Source: Bacteroidia bacterium
GTDB lineage: Bacteria; Bacteroidota; Bacteroidia; NS11-12g; UBA955
NCBI GenBank assembly: GCA_023254645.1
Contig: JALRLA010000003.1
Span: 1 to 21,973 of the forward strand
DNA: 21,973 nt
Reading direction: 5' to 3'
The notes beneath the pieces are model-generated. The model had not been told where the DNA came from, made no database searches, and worked only from the letters and a program-made list of their open reading frames with translations. Positions 7,792 through 13,856 of the stretch are shown piece by piece. Made by a program: the position numbers and the translations under genes. How positions within the stretch are numbered: position 1 is the first letter of the stretch; every line of letters begins with the position of its first letter.

Positions 7792-8118
7792 TCAATCTTG
7801 TTCAGGCGCAATGCGCACTTTTAATTCATCTAGTTCGGGGCGCAGGTAGATTTGGCATCCGAGGCGAGAATTGTCTTGCACGAAAAAGGCTTGGTCGAGC
7901 ATGTCCAATTCTGCTTCGCTCTGCTCGGGCAGGGTATGATTCGATTCGATGTACACCTGGCAGGTGGCGCACAGGGCCATGCCTCCGCACTCACCCTTTA
8001 CTCCATGACCTTCCATTTTGGCCAGCTCCATCAAGTTTAGATTCATGTCTGTAGGAGCTTGAATGCTATGCTCAACGTTGTTTCTGTCGATGATGGTAAG
8101 GGTGATAAAGTTTTCCAT
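7792..8118 (-). CDS. [2Fe-2S] ferredoxin, adrenodoxin type
   Basis: The 108-residue protein has the vertebrate-type/ISC-type ferredoxin cysteine pattern C-x5-C-x2-C...C: Cys44, Cys50, Cys53 and Cys88, in GECGGMALCATC and RLGCQIYL. It is an electron carrier in the cytosol; candidate uses are Fe-S cluster assembly or a redox enzyme not encoded nearby. The ATG at 8118 is chosen over an upstream TTG at 8127: it begins MENFITLTI, matching the family's first beta strand, and it comes one base after the stop codon of the histidine phosphatase gene (8120), so the two are cotranscribed. I do not recognise a conserved partner enzyme in the window. No terminator is evident between it and rpsT. Confidence 0.9.
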   Translation of the reverse strand: MENFITLTIIDRNNVEHSIQAPTDMNLNLMELAKMEGHGVKGECGGMALCATCQVYIESNHTLPEQSEAELDMLDQAFFVQDNSRLGCQIYLRPELDELKVRIAPEQD

Positions 8119-8119
8119 G

Positions 8120-8746
8120 TCAATCAATCGTTCTCAGGTGGCTCTGATCGTTTTCTTTGATCAGGCGGAAATGGGTTTCGCCCGGGGCGAGTTCCAGTAC
8201 GTACAAACAGAGGTTCCCGTGTTCAAACTGGTCCATGTCTTTCAATTCTGCACCCGTTAATAAGCAGAGAAAGGAGCGCATGGCTCTCCCGTGCATGCAA
8301 ACCAAAACAGGGCTTTCTGGGGTTTGAAGAATTCGCTCCAGCCCTATTTTTTGGCGTTCAAACATTTCCAAGGGAGTTTCCCCGCCGGCAATGGCGTGAT
8401 CCAATTGGCCGGCAGCCCACCGTTCAATGGTATCCAAAAACAGGGCTTTGTCCTTTTTGGTCGGGGTCTTTCCCTCCAAATATCCCCAGTTGATTTCATT
8501 CAATTCCGCTATGGGCTCAACGGGTATATCGGTTTGCTCCGCAAAGGGTTCGATCGACTGTTTGGTGCGCAGTAGTTCGGTGGTGTATATGCGTTGAAAG
8601 GGAATGTGACGGTAGGCCTCGTAAAAACAATTGGCTTGTTTCTTCCCGGTTTCGTTCAAGTGAGTGTCAACCCCAGACCCCTGAACAATCCCCAAACGGT
8701 TGTAATCGGTTTGGCCGTGACGAATTAAATAAATTGTTTTTGTCAT
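8120..8746 (-). CDS. Histidine phosphatase (phosphoglycerate mutase-like) family protein
   Basis: The 208-residue protein starts MTKTIYLIRHGQTDYN, the RHG motif with the histidine that becomes phosphorylated. ELLRTKQSIEP and the later VLVCMHGRAMRSF, with the second catalytic histidine, complete the two-His branch 1 phosphatase pattern. Members dephosphorylate small sugar phosphates or other metabolites, or act as cofactor-dependent mutases; the substrate cannot be told from the sequence. The frame is open further upstream (to 8998), but that extension crosses the divergent isochorismate synthase gene and lacks family similarity, so the ATG at 8746 is used. A TACCTTTG box lies 36 nt upstream, and the ferredoxin gene follows with one base between. 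Confidence 0.9.
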   Translation of the reverse strand: MTKTIYLIRHGQTDYNRLGIVQGSGVDTHLNETGKKQANCFYEAYRHIPFQRIYTTELLRTKQSIEPFAEQTDIPVEPIAELNEINWGYLEGKTPTKKDKALFLDTIERWAAGQLDHAIAGGETPLEMFERQKIGLERILQTPESPVLVCMHGRAMRSFLCLLTGAELKDMDQFEHGNLCLYVLELAPGETHFRLIKENDQSHLRTID

Positions 8747-8782
8747 CTCGGGATGGGAATTTTGCTCAAGAAAGGCCCCCTG

Positions 8783-8790
8783 CAAAGGTA
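8783..8790 (-). promoter_or_regulatory. -7 box (TACCTTTG) for the histidine phosphatase-ferredoxin pair
   Basis: The complement of CAAAGGTA at 8783-8790 gives TACCTTTG followed by CA, the extended form seen at several other genes here. No clear -33 TTG is present at the expected distance. The plus-strand isochorismate synthase start at 8830 has no recognisable TAnnTTTG box in the same 83-nt divergent region. Confidence 0.55.
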
Positions 8791-8829
8791 AGGCTTTCCT
8801 CCATGCCCTAGGGCTTGCTTGATTGAACC

Positions 8830-9816
8830 ATGCAGGAATCAGAGAGTTTGTACGTGATGCAGTGGCCCAACAGGGCTGAGCCTCTGATTCGAAAGGGTCA
8901 ATCACGACCCATGAACTGGGCTGCTGTGTTGCAAGAAAAGGAGGCCCTGTTTGTTTCATCGTTTGGGTCTCATGAACTCCAAGTTCTCTGTTCAGCACCC
9001 ACTGAAGAAGAGCCTTGGGCCTATCTCGAGGGCCGGCGAGCAGAATTGACTTGGGCGCCCCGTGAATGCGCCGACTTTACCCAATTTTCTGAACAAGTGG
9101 AATGGGTCAAACAAGGCATCTCACAAGGTGATTTTGAAAAGTTGGTCTTGGCCCGCTGCGCGGCTGCTCATTCCTCGCCTGATCTACCCTTGACTCAGCG
9201 TTGGAGGGCCATGAGGGATCGTCATAGCCAAGCCATGGGTTTTGCTTACTATCAACCTGATTTGGGCCTGTGGATGGGTTCCACCCCCGAGCATTTGCTG
9301 CAATGGGAGAGTGGTGAGGGTCGAATATTGGCGATGGCGGGAACCTTAAAGGCCGGCGAGAATTGGTCCAACAAGGAACAATTGGAGCAATCGGTAACCG
9401 GTCGATTCATCGAAGAAACATTGACGGATTTGGGTATTGGGTTTCATGTCGATGCTTTGCAAGAAACCCAGTATGGGGATTTGCGGCACTTGCGCTGCGA
9501 GTATCGATTTGAAATTGGGTTGTCTCGCTTGCCAGCATTGCTGGAGTTGTTGAATCCAACACCCGCAGTGGCGGGTTATCCGCAGGCAGATGCCATGCAG
9601 GCCTTGAAAAGTAGCATCTCGTTTGACCGTGGGGCCTATGCCGGTGTGTTAGGGGCCTGGAAAGATCAAAGCCTTCAAGCTTGGGTGCAATTGCGCTGTG
9701 CTCGATTGTCTCAATACTATACCTGGCTCTATGCGGGAGCAGGAGTCAATTCGGGTAGCGATGCCCGCAAAGAATGGGAAGAAACCCAATCCAAAATGGA
9801 AAGTTTAGGGCTTTAG
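8830..9816 (+). CDS. menF: Chorismate-binding enzyme, probable isochorismate synthase
   Basis: The 328-residue chorismate-binding-fold protein probably converts chorismate to isochorismate, the first committed step to menaquinone. Expected residues are present: the base lysine in DFEKLVLAR (Lys104), the acid in MGSTPEHLL (Glu154), AMAGT (170-172), a metal-ligand glutamate in KEQLEQ (Glu186), and YAGAGVNSGSDARKEWEET near the end (Glu315-Glu318). NPTPAVAGYP (242-251) is the isochorismate/salicylate-synthase form; PabB and TrpE would have a GxPK motif instead, so pairing with the window's PabA is unlikely. The usual acidic residues before FDRG are missing (SSISFDRG, 261-268). It is shorter than E. 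coli MenF, as is common in Bacteroidota. Its stop codon overlaps that of the convergent gene by 4 nt. Confidence 0.85.
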   Translation: MQESESLYVMQWPNRAEPLIRKGQSRPMNWAAVLQEKEALFVSSFGSHELQVLCSAPTEEEPWAYLEGRRAELTWAPRECADFTQFSEQVEWVKQGISQGDFEKLVLARCAAAHSSPDLPLTQRWRAMRDRHSQAMGFAYYQPDLGLWMGSTPEHLLQWESGEGRILAMAGTLKAGENWSNKEQLEQSVTGRFIEETLTDLGIGFHVDALQETQYGDLRHLRCEYRFEIGLSRLPALLELLNPTPAVAGYPQADAMQALKSSISFDRGAYAGVLGAWKDQSLQAWVQLRCARLSQYYTWLYAGAGVNSGSDARKEWEETQSKMESLGL

Positions 9817-10727
9817 TCCTGAGCGCTTTCAGGTTCGGGCTGGGGCAGTTCCAAATTTTCAGGGTCGTTTTCAACCTCTTTGTCTTTGACGAAGCGTAAG
9901 GTCTCCAGATCAAAGCGAACCCAGGAGCCTCCTTTTTGCTCTTGATAGGCCGAGTAATCGCCCGTTGGAAATTGCAAATAAGGGTTGCTGTTGCCTCCTT
10001 CGATGGGAGATCCCAAGTTGTCGACCACCAACCACTTCTCTGATTCTTCAAATCTGAGCAGCATGCGCGCCGATTTGTGGTATTCAAAGACCATGCGGGT
10101 GGCTCGCGAGGGGTCTTCCAAGCTTTCTCGGAAAAGGGCTCGGCCAAAACTCAAATCTGTCCCGTTTTCATCCGTTTCAAAATGGATGACATCGACAATG
10201 GAGCGATTGGAGTTGATGTTGTGGCCGTCAAAACCGAGAACCATCCAGTCGGTTTTATTCAGAGGTACTACTTGGTAATAAAGGGCTCCAATCCACTCGC
10301 TGGGGCTTAATTCGCTGTCGTCCCAGGCTTCTGGAAGGGATTGAGCAGAATCAAACAAGGGGAAGTTGTATAGTTCGCTTCCCTTTTTGTATTGCAGGAT
10401 TCCAAAATGAACAAAACGCTTGTCGAGAAGGACGGCATTCCAGGTAAAGACTCGAAAGGGTGCCTTAGAATGGCTGGCAATGGCAATGGTGCTCGTGCGC
10501 AGCGAGTCAAAGTCAAAGTCCCAAGAACCTTTTTGGCCAAGGCCTTCCAACAAAAGAGTTTGGGCCTCTTGGGCCGAAGCCAAACGGGCAGAGTCAGTGT
10601 CGGCCCACAGCCAAGCCCCTTCCAAAGCTAAGATGGAGCGTTGGGTTTTTTCGGGTGTTTGTTGGGCCTTCAATCTAAAGGGGAGGAGCCCAAATAGGAA
10701 GCAAACAATGACAGAGTTTATGTTCAT
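9813..10727 (-). CDS. Exported protein of unknown function
   Basis: The 304-residue protein begins with a hydrophobic signal sequence ending LKAQ, a common Bacteroidota cleavage site, with no lipobox cysteine. The rest is rich in aromatic residues and predicted beta strands (WNAVLLDKRFVHFGILQYKKG, DWMVLGFDGHN, MVFEYHKSARMLLRFEESEKWLVVDNL) and ends in an acidic, Pro/Glu-rich tail. I do not recognise the family. I placed the start at the ATG at 10727, not the upstream TTG at 10733, because it forms an ATGA overlap with the thiolase stop codon (10724-10726); translation is probably coupled to thiolase. No T9SS sorting domain is visible at the C-terminus, so a periplasmic location is likely. Its stop codon overlaps that of the isochorismate synthase gene on the other strand. 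Confidence 0.75.
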   Translation of the reverse strand: MNINSVIVCFLFGLLPFRLKAQQTPEKTQRSILALEGAWLWADTDSARLASAQEAQTLLLEGLGQKGSWDFDFDSLRTSTIAIASHSKAPFRVFTWNAVLLDKRFVHFGILQYKKGSELYNFPLFDSAQSLPEAWDDSELSPSEWIGALYYQVVPLNKTDWMVLGFDGHNINSNRSIVDVIHFETDENGTDLSFGRALFRESLEDPSRATRMVFEYHKSARMLLRFEESEKWLVVDNLGSPIEGGNSNPYLQFPTGDYSAYQEQKGGSWVRFDLETLRFVKDKEVENDPENLELPQPEPESAQD

Positions 10728-11908
10728 ACGCAATTTTCGATAACCATGGCGCTAGCGCCACCGCCTCCATTGCAGATAGCGGCACCGCCGTATTGGCCCT
10801 GATTCTGTTTTAATACTTGAATCAGTGTTACCAAAATTCGTGCCCCAGATGCTCCCAAGGGATGACCCAAGGAAACAGCACCTCCATTGACGTTCACTTT
10901 TTCGGCATCAAGGCCCAAAATTTTGTTGTTGGCCAATGCCACAACCGAGAAGGCCTCGTTGAATTCAAAGTAATCGATCTTTTCCAGGTTAATACCCGCT
11001 CTTTCAGCCGCCAAAGGCATGGCTTTAGAGGGAGTTGTGGTGAACCATTCAGGAGCTTGCTCAGCATCGGCAAAACCGTTCAATTTGGCCAAGGGAGTCA
11101 ATCTCAATTCGGCCAATTTCTCTCCGCTCACCAGCACCAAAGCAGCAGCTCCATCGTTCATGGTGCTCGCGTTGGCGGCGGTTACAGTACCTTCTTTGGT
11201 GAAAGCTGGGCGCAGACCAGGTATCTTATCGAATATGACGTTTTTGTATTCTTCGTCTTCTGCAAACAGTACCTCACCCTTGCGAGTTTTGATGGTCACA
11301 GGCGCTATCTCGGCCTGAAACTTTCCATCAGCCCAGGCTTGGGCAGATCGTTTGTAGCTGTTGATGGCATAAGCATCTTGGTCTTCGCGGGTAAAACCGT
11401 ATTCGCTGGCACAGGTATCTGCACAGTTACCCATGGCCACTTGGTTGTATACATCGGTCAAACCGTCGAGTTGCAGTCCGTCCTGCATGCGAATCTCACC
11501 GTATTTGGTGCCTGTGCGAGACTGAGGCAAGTAGTGAGGAACCAAACTCATGTTCTCCATGCCCCCGGCAACCGCTATGTCGGTGTGCCCCAACAGGATG
11601 CCTTGGGCGGCCAATGAAACGGCTTTCATGCCAGATGCACAAACTTTGTTTACGGTGGTGGCAGGTACATGATCGCCAATGCCCGCAAATTTTGCCGCCT
11701 GACGAGCGGGTGCTTGGCCCAAACCAGCCTGCAAAACACTTCCCATGTACACTTCCTGTACGGAATTGGGGTCAATTCCGGCTTGTTCGAGAGCCGCTTG
11801 AATGGCGACAGCTCCCAATTTTGGAGCGGGTACAGAAGAGAGAGAACCATTGAAACTGCCCAGGGGGGTGCGCTTAGCGCCCACTATGTAAACTTCGCGA
11901 TTGGCCAT
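10724..11908 (-). CDS. Acetyl-CoA C-acetyltransferase (thiolase)
   Basis: The 394-residue thiolase has all three catalytic residues: nucleophile Cys90 in NKVCASGMKA, His349 in SLGHPLGASGAR and Cys379 in AICNGGGGASAM. GGMENMS and VTAANASTMNDGAAALVL are also typical. It most resembles the biosynthetic/mitochondrial ACAT1-type acetyl-CoA acetyltransferases, which interconvert two acetyl-CoA and acetoacetyl-CoA, so a role in ketone-body, branched-chain or short-chain metabolism is likely; longer-chain 3-ketoacyl-CoA substrates cannot be excluded. The start is the ATG at 11908, only 4 nt past a TACATTTG box, which suggests a leaderless message. The downstream exported-protein gene overlaps its stop codon (ATGA). 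Confidence 0.95.
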   Translation of the reverse strand: MANREVYIVGAKRTPLGSFNGSLSSVPAPKLGAVAIQAALEQAGIDPNSVQEVYMGSVLQAGLGQAPARQAAKFAGIGDHVPATTVNKVCASGMKAVSLAAQGILLGHTDIAVAGGMENMSLVPHYLPQSRTGTKYGEIRMQDGLQLDGLTDVYNQVAMGNCADTCASEYGFTREDQDAYAINSYKRSAQAWADGKFQAEIAPVTIKTRKGEVLFAEDEEYKNVIFDKIPGLRPAFTKEGTVTAANASTMNDGAAALVLVSGEKLAELRLTPLAKLNGFADAEQAPEWFTTTPSKAMPLAAERAGINLEKIDYFEFNEAFSVVALANNKILGLDAEKVNVNGGAVSLGHPLGASGARILVTLIQVLKQNQGQYGGAAICNGGGGASAMVIENCV

Positions 11909-11912
11909 GTTG

Positions 11913-11920
11913 CAAATGTA
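11913..11920 (-). promoter_or_regulatory. -7 box (TACATTTG) 4 nt before the thiolase start codon
   Basis: The complement of CAAATGTA at 11913-11920 is TACATTTG. Only four bases (11909-11912) separate it from the ATG at 11908, so transcription would begin at or within a few bases of the start codon. No good -33 element is visible. Confidence 0.6.
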
Positions 11921-11968
11921 GGCAATCGCCGCGGCTTTGGGCTTCGTGCTTCATTGCCCTAATCGCCA

Positions 11969-11976
11969 TAAATTTG
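11969..11976 (+). promoter_or_regulatory. -7 box (TAAATTTG) 4 nt before the LON-domain gene start codon
   Basis: TAAATTTG is followed by CAAG and then the GTG at 11981. It faces the thiolase box from the other strand, 48 nt away, making a compact divergent promoter region of 72 nt. The first T of the box belongs to an in-frame TAA, so no start further upstream is possible. Confidence 0.6.
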
Positions 11977-11980
11977 CAAG

Positions 11981-12604
11981 GTGCAACCCTTGCTGCCCCT
12001 CTTCCCTTTGCCCTTAGTCTTGTTTGAAAATGAGGTGTTTCGCCTGCACATTTTTGAGCCTAGGTACAAGGCCATGCTTGAGCAAGTTCAATTGGTCCAT
12101 TGCCCTTTTGTCGTTGCCTGCAGTTTAGATAGGGAGTTGCAGTCTTTGGCAGCCAAAGTTGAGTTGATTTCTGTTGATCAGGTGTATGAAGATGGCAGCT
12201 TGGATATTACCGGCCGCTGCACAGAACGCGTGGTATTGACCAAAGTGGTTCACGCTGCCTCTATCGAGAGCTACGATCAAGCCCAAGTCGAGACCTTGTC
12301 GTTTGTCGATGATGAAGACAAAGAGCTTCAACTTCGTTTGAAGGATTTGCTGACTCAGATTTACGAGTTATCGCAAGTGGGCAAGCGTGTGCCTGATAAA
12401 TTGGGTTCTTACCTAGACTGGGCTCACAAGGCGGGTATGGACCTGAAACACGAATACGAAATGGCAGCGTTGACCTCTGTTTCTGAGCGTCAGTTGTATG
12501 CCCTGAACCATTTGAAAGAACTGCTTTACACGCTCGAGCAAGTAGAGAACATGAAGAATTTGGTTCATTTGAATGGTCATGCCAAACGTTTGAGTGCCCT
12601 ATGA
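11981..12604 (+). CDS. Stand-alone LON substrate-binding-domain protein
   Basis: The 207-residue protein opens with LLPLFPLPLVLFENEVFRLHIFEPRYKAML, the beta-strand pattern and FEPRY motif of the N-terminal (substrate-binding) domain of Lon protease. There is no AAA+ or Ser-Lys protease module, so it is one of the single-domain 'LON peptidase substrate-binding domain' proteins, whose role is unknown. The C-terminal half is helical (RQLYALNHLKELLYTLEQVENMKNL). The GTG at 11981 is the probable start, since an in-frame stop lies 12 nt upstream and no ATG occurs before the conserved domain; TTG at 11990 is an alternative. It heads a coupled operon: its TGA overlaps the tsaB ATG (ATGA). Confidence 0.88.
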   Translation: MQPLLPLFPLPLVLFENEVFRLHIFEPRYKAMLEQVQLVHCPFVVACSLDRELQSLAAKVELISVDQVYEDGSLDITGRCTERVVLTKVVHAASIESYDQAQVETLSFVDDEDKELQLRLKDLLTQIYELSQVGKRVPDKLGSYLDWAHKAGMDLKHEYEMAALTSVSERQLYALNHLKELLYTLEQVENMKNLVHLNGHAKRLSAL

Positions 12605-13281
12605 AACCGGCCCTACTTTTGATTGAATCTTCAGCCGAATTCCCCTCGGTTGCCTTGGCTTGTATCGAGAGCAAATCCTTGATTTGGGAGTCGGTGAATC
12701 GGGTTCAACAGAGCCATTCCGAGCAATTGCCTTTGCTGGTGGAACGGGCGGTGGCCAAAGCCACGCAGCAGGACTATTCCTTGGTTGGTGTAGCGGTCAA
12801 CGAGGGCCCTGGTTCCTATACAGGACTTCGCATTGGAAGCAGTTTAGCCAAGTCATTGGCCTATGCCTGGAAAATTCCTTTATTGGCCGTTTCGGGGTTA
12901 AAAGCGTTGGCTCAAGTGGCTGTCCTGGAGCTGGGTTCTGATTGGTCTACCGGAGCGGCTATTTGGGCTTTGATGGATGCCCGCCGATCGGAAGTGTATG
13001 CCCTTTCTTTGTCGTTTCCCGATCGAGTTTCGGAGCTCAGACCCTATGTGTTGGAGGAAGAATCTCTTCCAGAAGTAGGTTCGCGCACCTGGGCTGTGGG
13101 CAATGGTGCTTTTAAGGTTTCTGAGACCTGTGCGGGAGTAAATGTGGAATTGACAGCGGCTGTTTTGCTCGCCGAGTCTATTGATAAATGGGTAAGCAAA
13201 TCCTTTTCGGATGTCGCCTATTTTGAGCCGAATTATTTGAAGGGATTTCAGCCCGGCATCAATAAAAAATACCGCTTGTGA
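12601..13281 (+). CDS. tsaB: tRNA threonylcarbamoyladenosine biosynthesis protein TsaB
   Basis: The 226-residue ASKHA-fold protein is the TsaB partner of TsaD and TsaE in making the t6A37 modification of ANN-decoding tRNAs. Diagnostic segments: ESSAEFPSVAL near the N-terminus, VAVNEGPGSYTGLRIG (the family's hallmark GPGSxTGLR motif), IWALMDARRSEVYA, and the ending YFEPNYLKGF, as in Bacteroidota TsaB. The length is normal. It overlaps the LON-domain gene by ATGA and is overlapped by pabA through GTGA, so translation of all three is probably coupled. The functional partners tsaD and tsaE are not in the window. Confidence 0.95.
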   Translation: MKPALLLIESSAEFPSVALACIESKSLIWESVNRVQQSHSEQLPLLVERAVAKATQQDYSLVGVAVNEGPGSYTGLRIGSSLAKSLAYAWKIPLLAVSGLKALAQVAVLELGSDWSTGAAIWALMDARRSEVYALSLSFPDRVSELRPYVLEEESLPEVGSRTWAVGNGAFKVSETCAGVNVELTAAVLLAESIDKWVSKSFSDVAYFEPNYLKGFQPGINKKYRL

Positions 13282-13856
13282 AACTGCTATTCATCGACAA
13301 TTTCGACTCCTTCTCCTTCAACATTGTACATGCTCTACAGGCAACAGGCTCGAATGTTGAGGTCAAGACTCATTTGGAATTGGACGAAGTCAATCTGGAT
13401 CATTACGACGCATTGGTCATAGGTCCCGGCCCTGGCACTCCAAGTAACTCAGGTGATTTGCTCGCATTTATGAAGAGGGCTTCTCGACGAAAGCCACTGT
13501 TGGGTATTTGCTTGGGCATGCAAGCCATGGGAGAGTTGGCTGGAGCCGAGTTGGTTCACGCCCAGGTTCCCATGCATGGGAAGCCCAGTTTGATCCAGCA
13601 TTCAGGGGGTCCATTGTTCGCCTGTATCCCCGTTCCCATGCGAGTGGGTCGATACCACTCTTTGGTGCTCCAATCGCTGTCTGGAACCCAAGCTAAAATC
13701 TTGGCAGAAACCACAGAAGGTGAATGCATGGCCATTGAATGGCAAGTGGGGCCCATTGTGCACTTTGGGGTTCAGTTTCACCCCGAAAGCATACTTACTC
13801 CAGAGGGTCAGGCAGTGATCCAGAATTGGGTGAATGCTATAGGGAAAGGCACTTAA
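13278..13856 (+). CDS. pabA: Glutamine amidotransferase, anthranilate/aminodeoxychorismate synthase component II
   Basis: The 192-residue class I glutamine amidotransferase supplies ammonia to a chorismate-utilising synthase. It has FIDNFDSFSFNI at the start, GPGPGTP, the nucleophile Cys78 in LLGICLGMQA and the His168/Glu170 pair in VQFHPESILT. TrpG and PabA cannot be reliably separated by motif, and one protein often serves both synthases; the absence of trp genes favours pabA. The GTG start at 13278 forms GTGA with the tsaB stop. The 3' end overlaps the convergent dxs by 20 nt. No large subunit is adjacent: the isochorismate synthase at 8830 is not of the PabB/TrpE type. Confidence 0.92.
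   Translation: MKLLFIDNFDSFSFNIVHALQATGSNVEVKTHLELDEVNLDHYDALVIGPGPGTPSNSGDLLAFMKRASRRKPLLGICLGMQAMGELAGAELVHAQVPMHGKPSLIQHSGGPLFACIPVPMRVGRYHSLVLQSLSGTQAKILAETTEGECMAIEWQVGPIVHFGVQFHPESILTPEGQAVIQNWVNAIGKGT

Noticed and set aside
8747..8998. Extension of the histidine phosphatase to 8998
   Set aside because: The extra 84 codons run antisense through the isochorismate synthase N-terminus and the promoter region; MTKTIYLIRHGQ at 8746 is the normal family start.
8830..9816. PabB or TrpE identity for the chorismate-binding gene
   Set aside because: It has the NPTPAVAGYP motif of isochorismate/salicylate synthases instead of the GxPK motif of amine-forming synthases, and it is too short for PabB.
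10817..11617. 266-codon plus-strand frame opposite thiolase
   Set aside because: Antisense to a fully supported thiolase; low-complexity composition and no family match.
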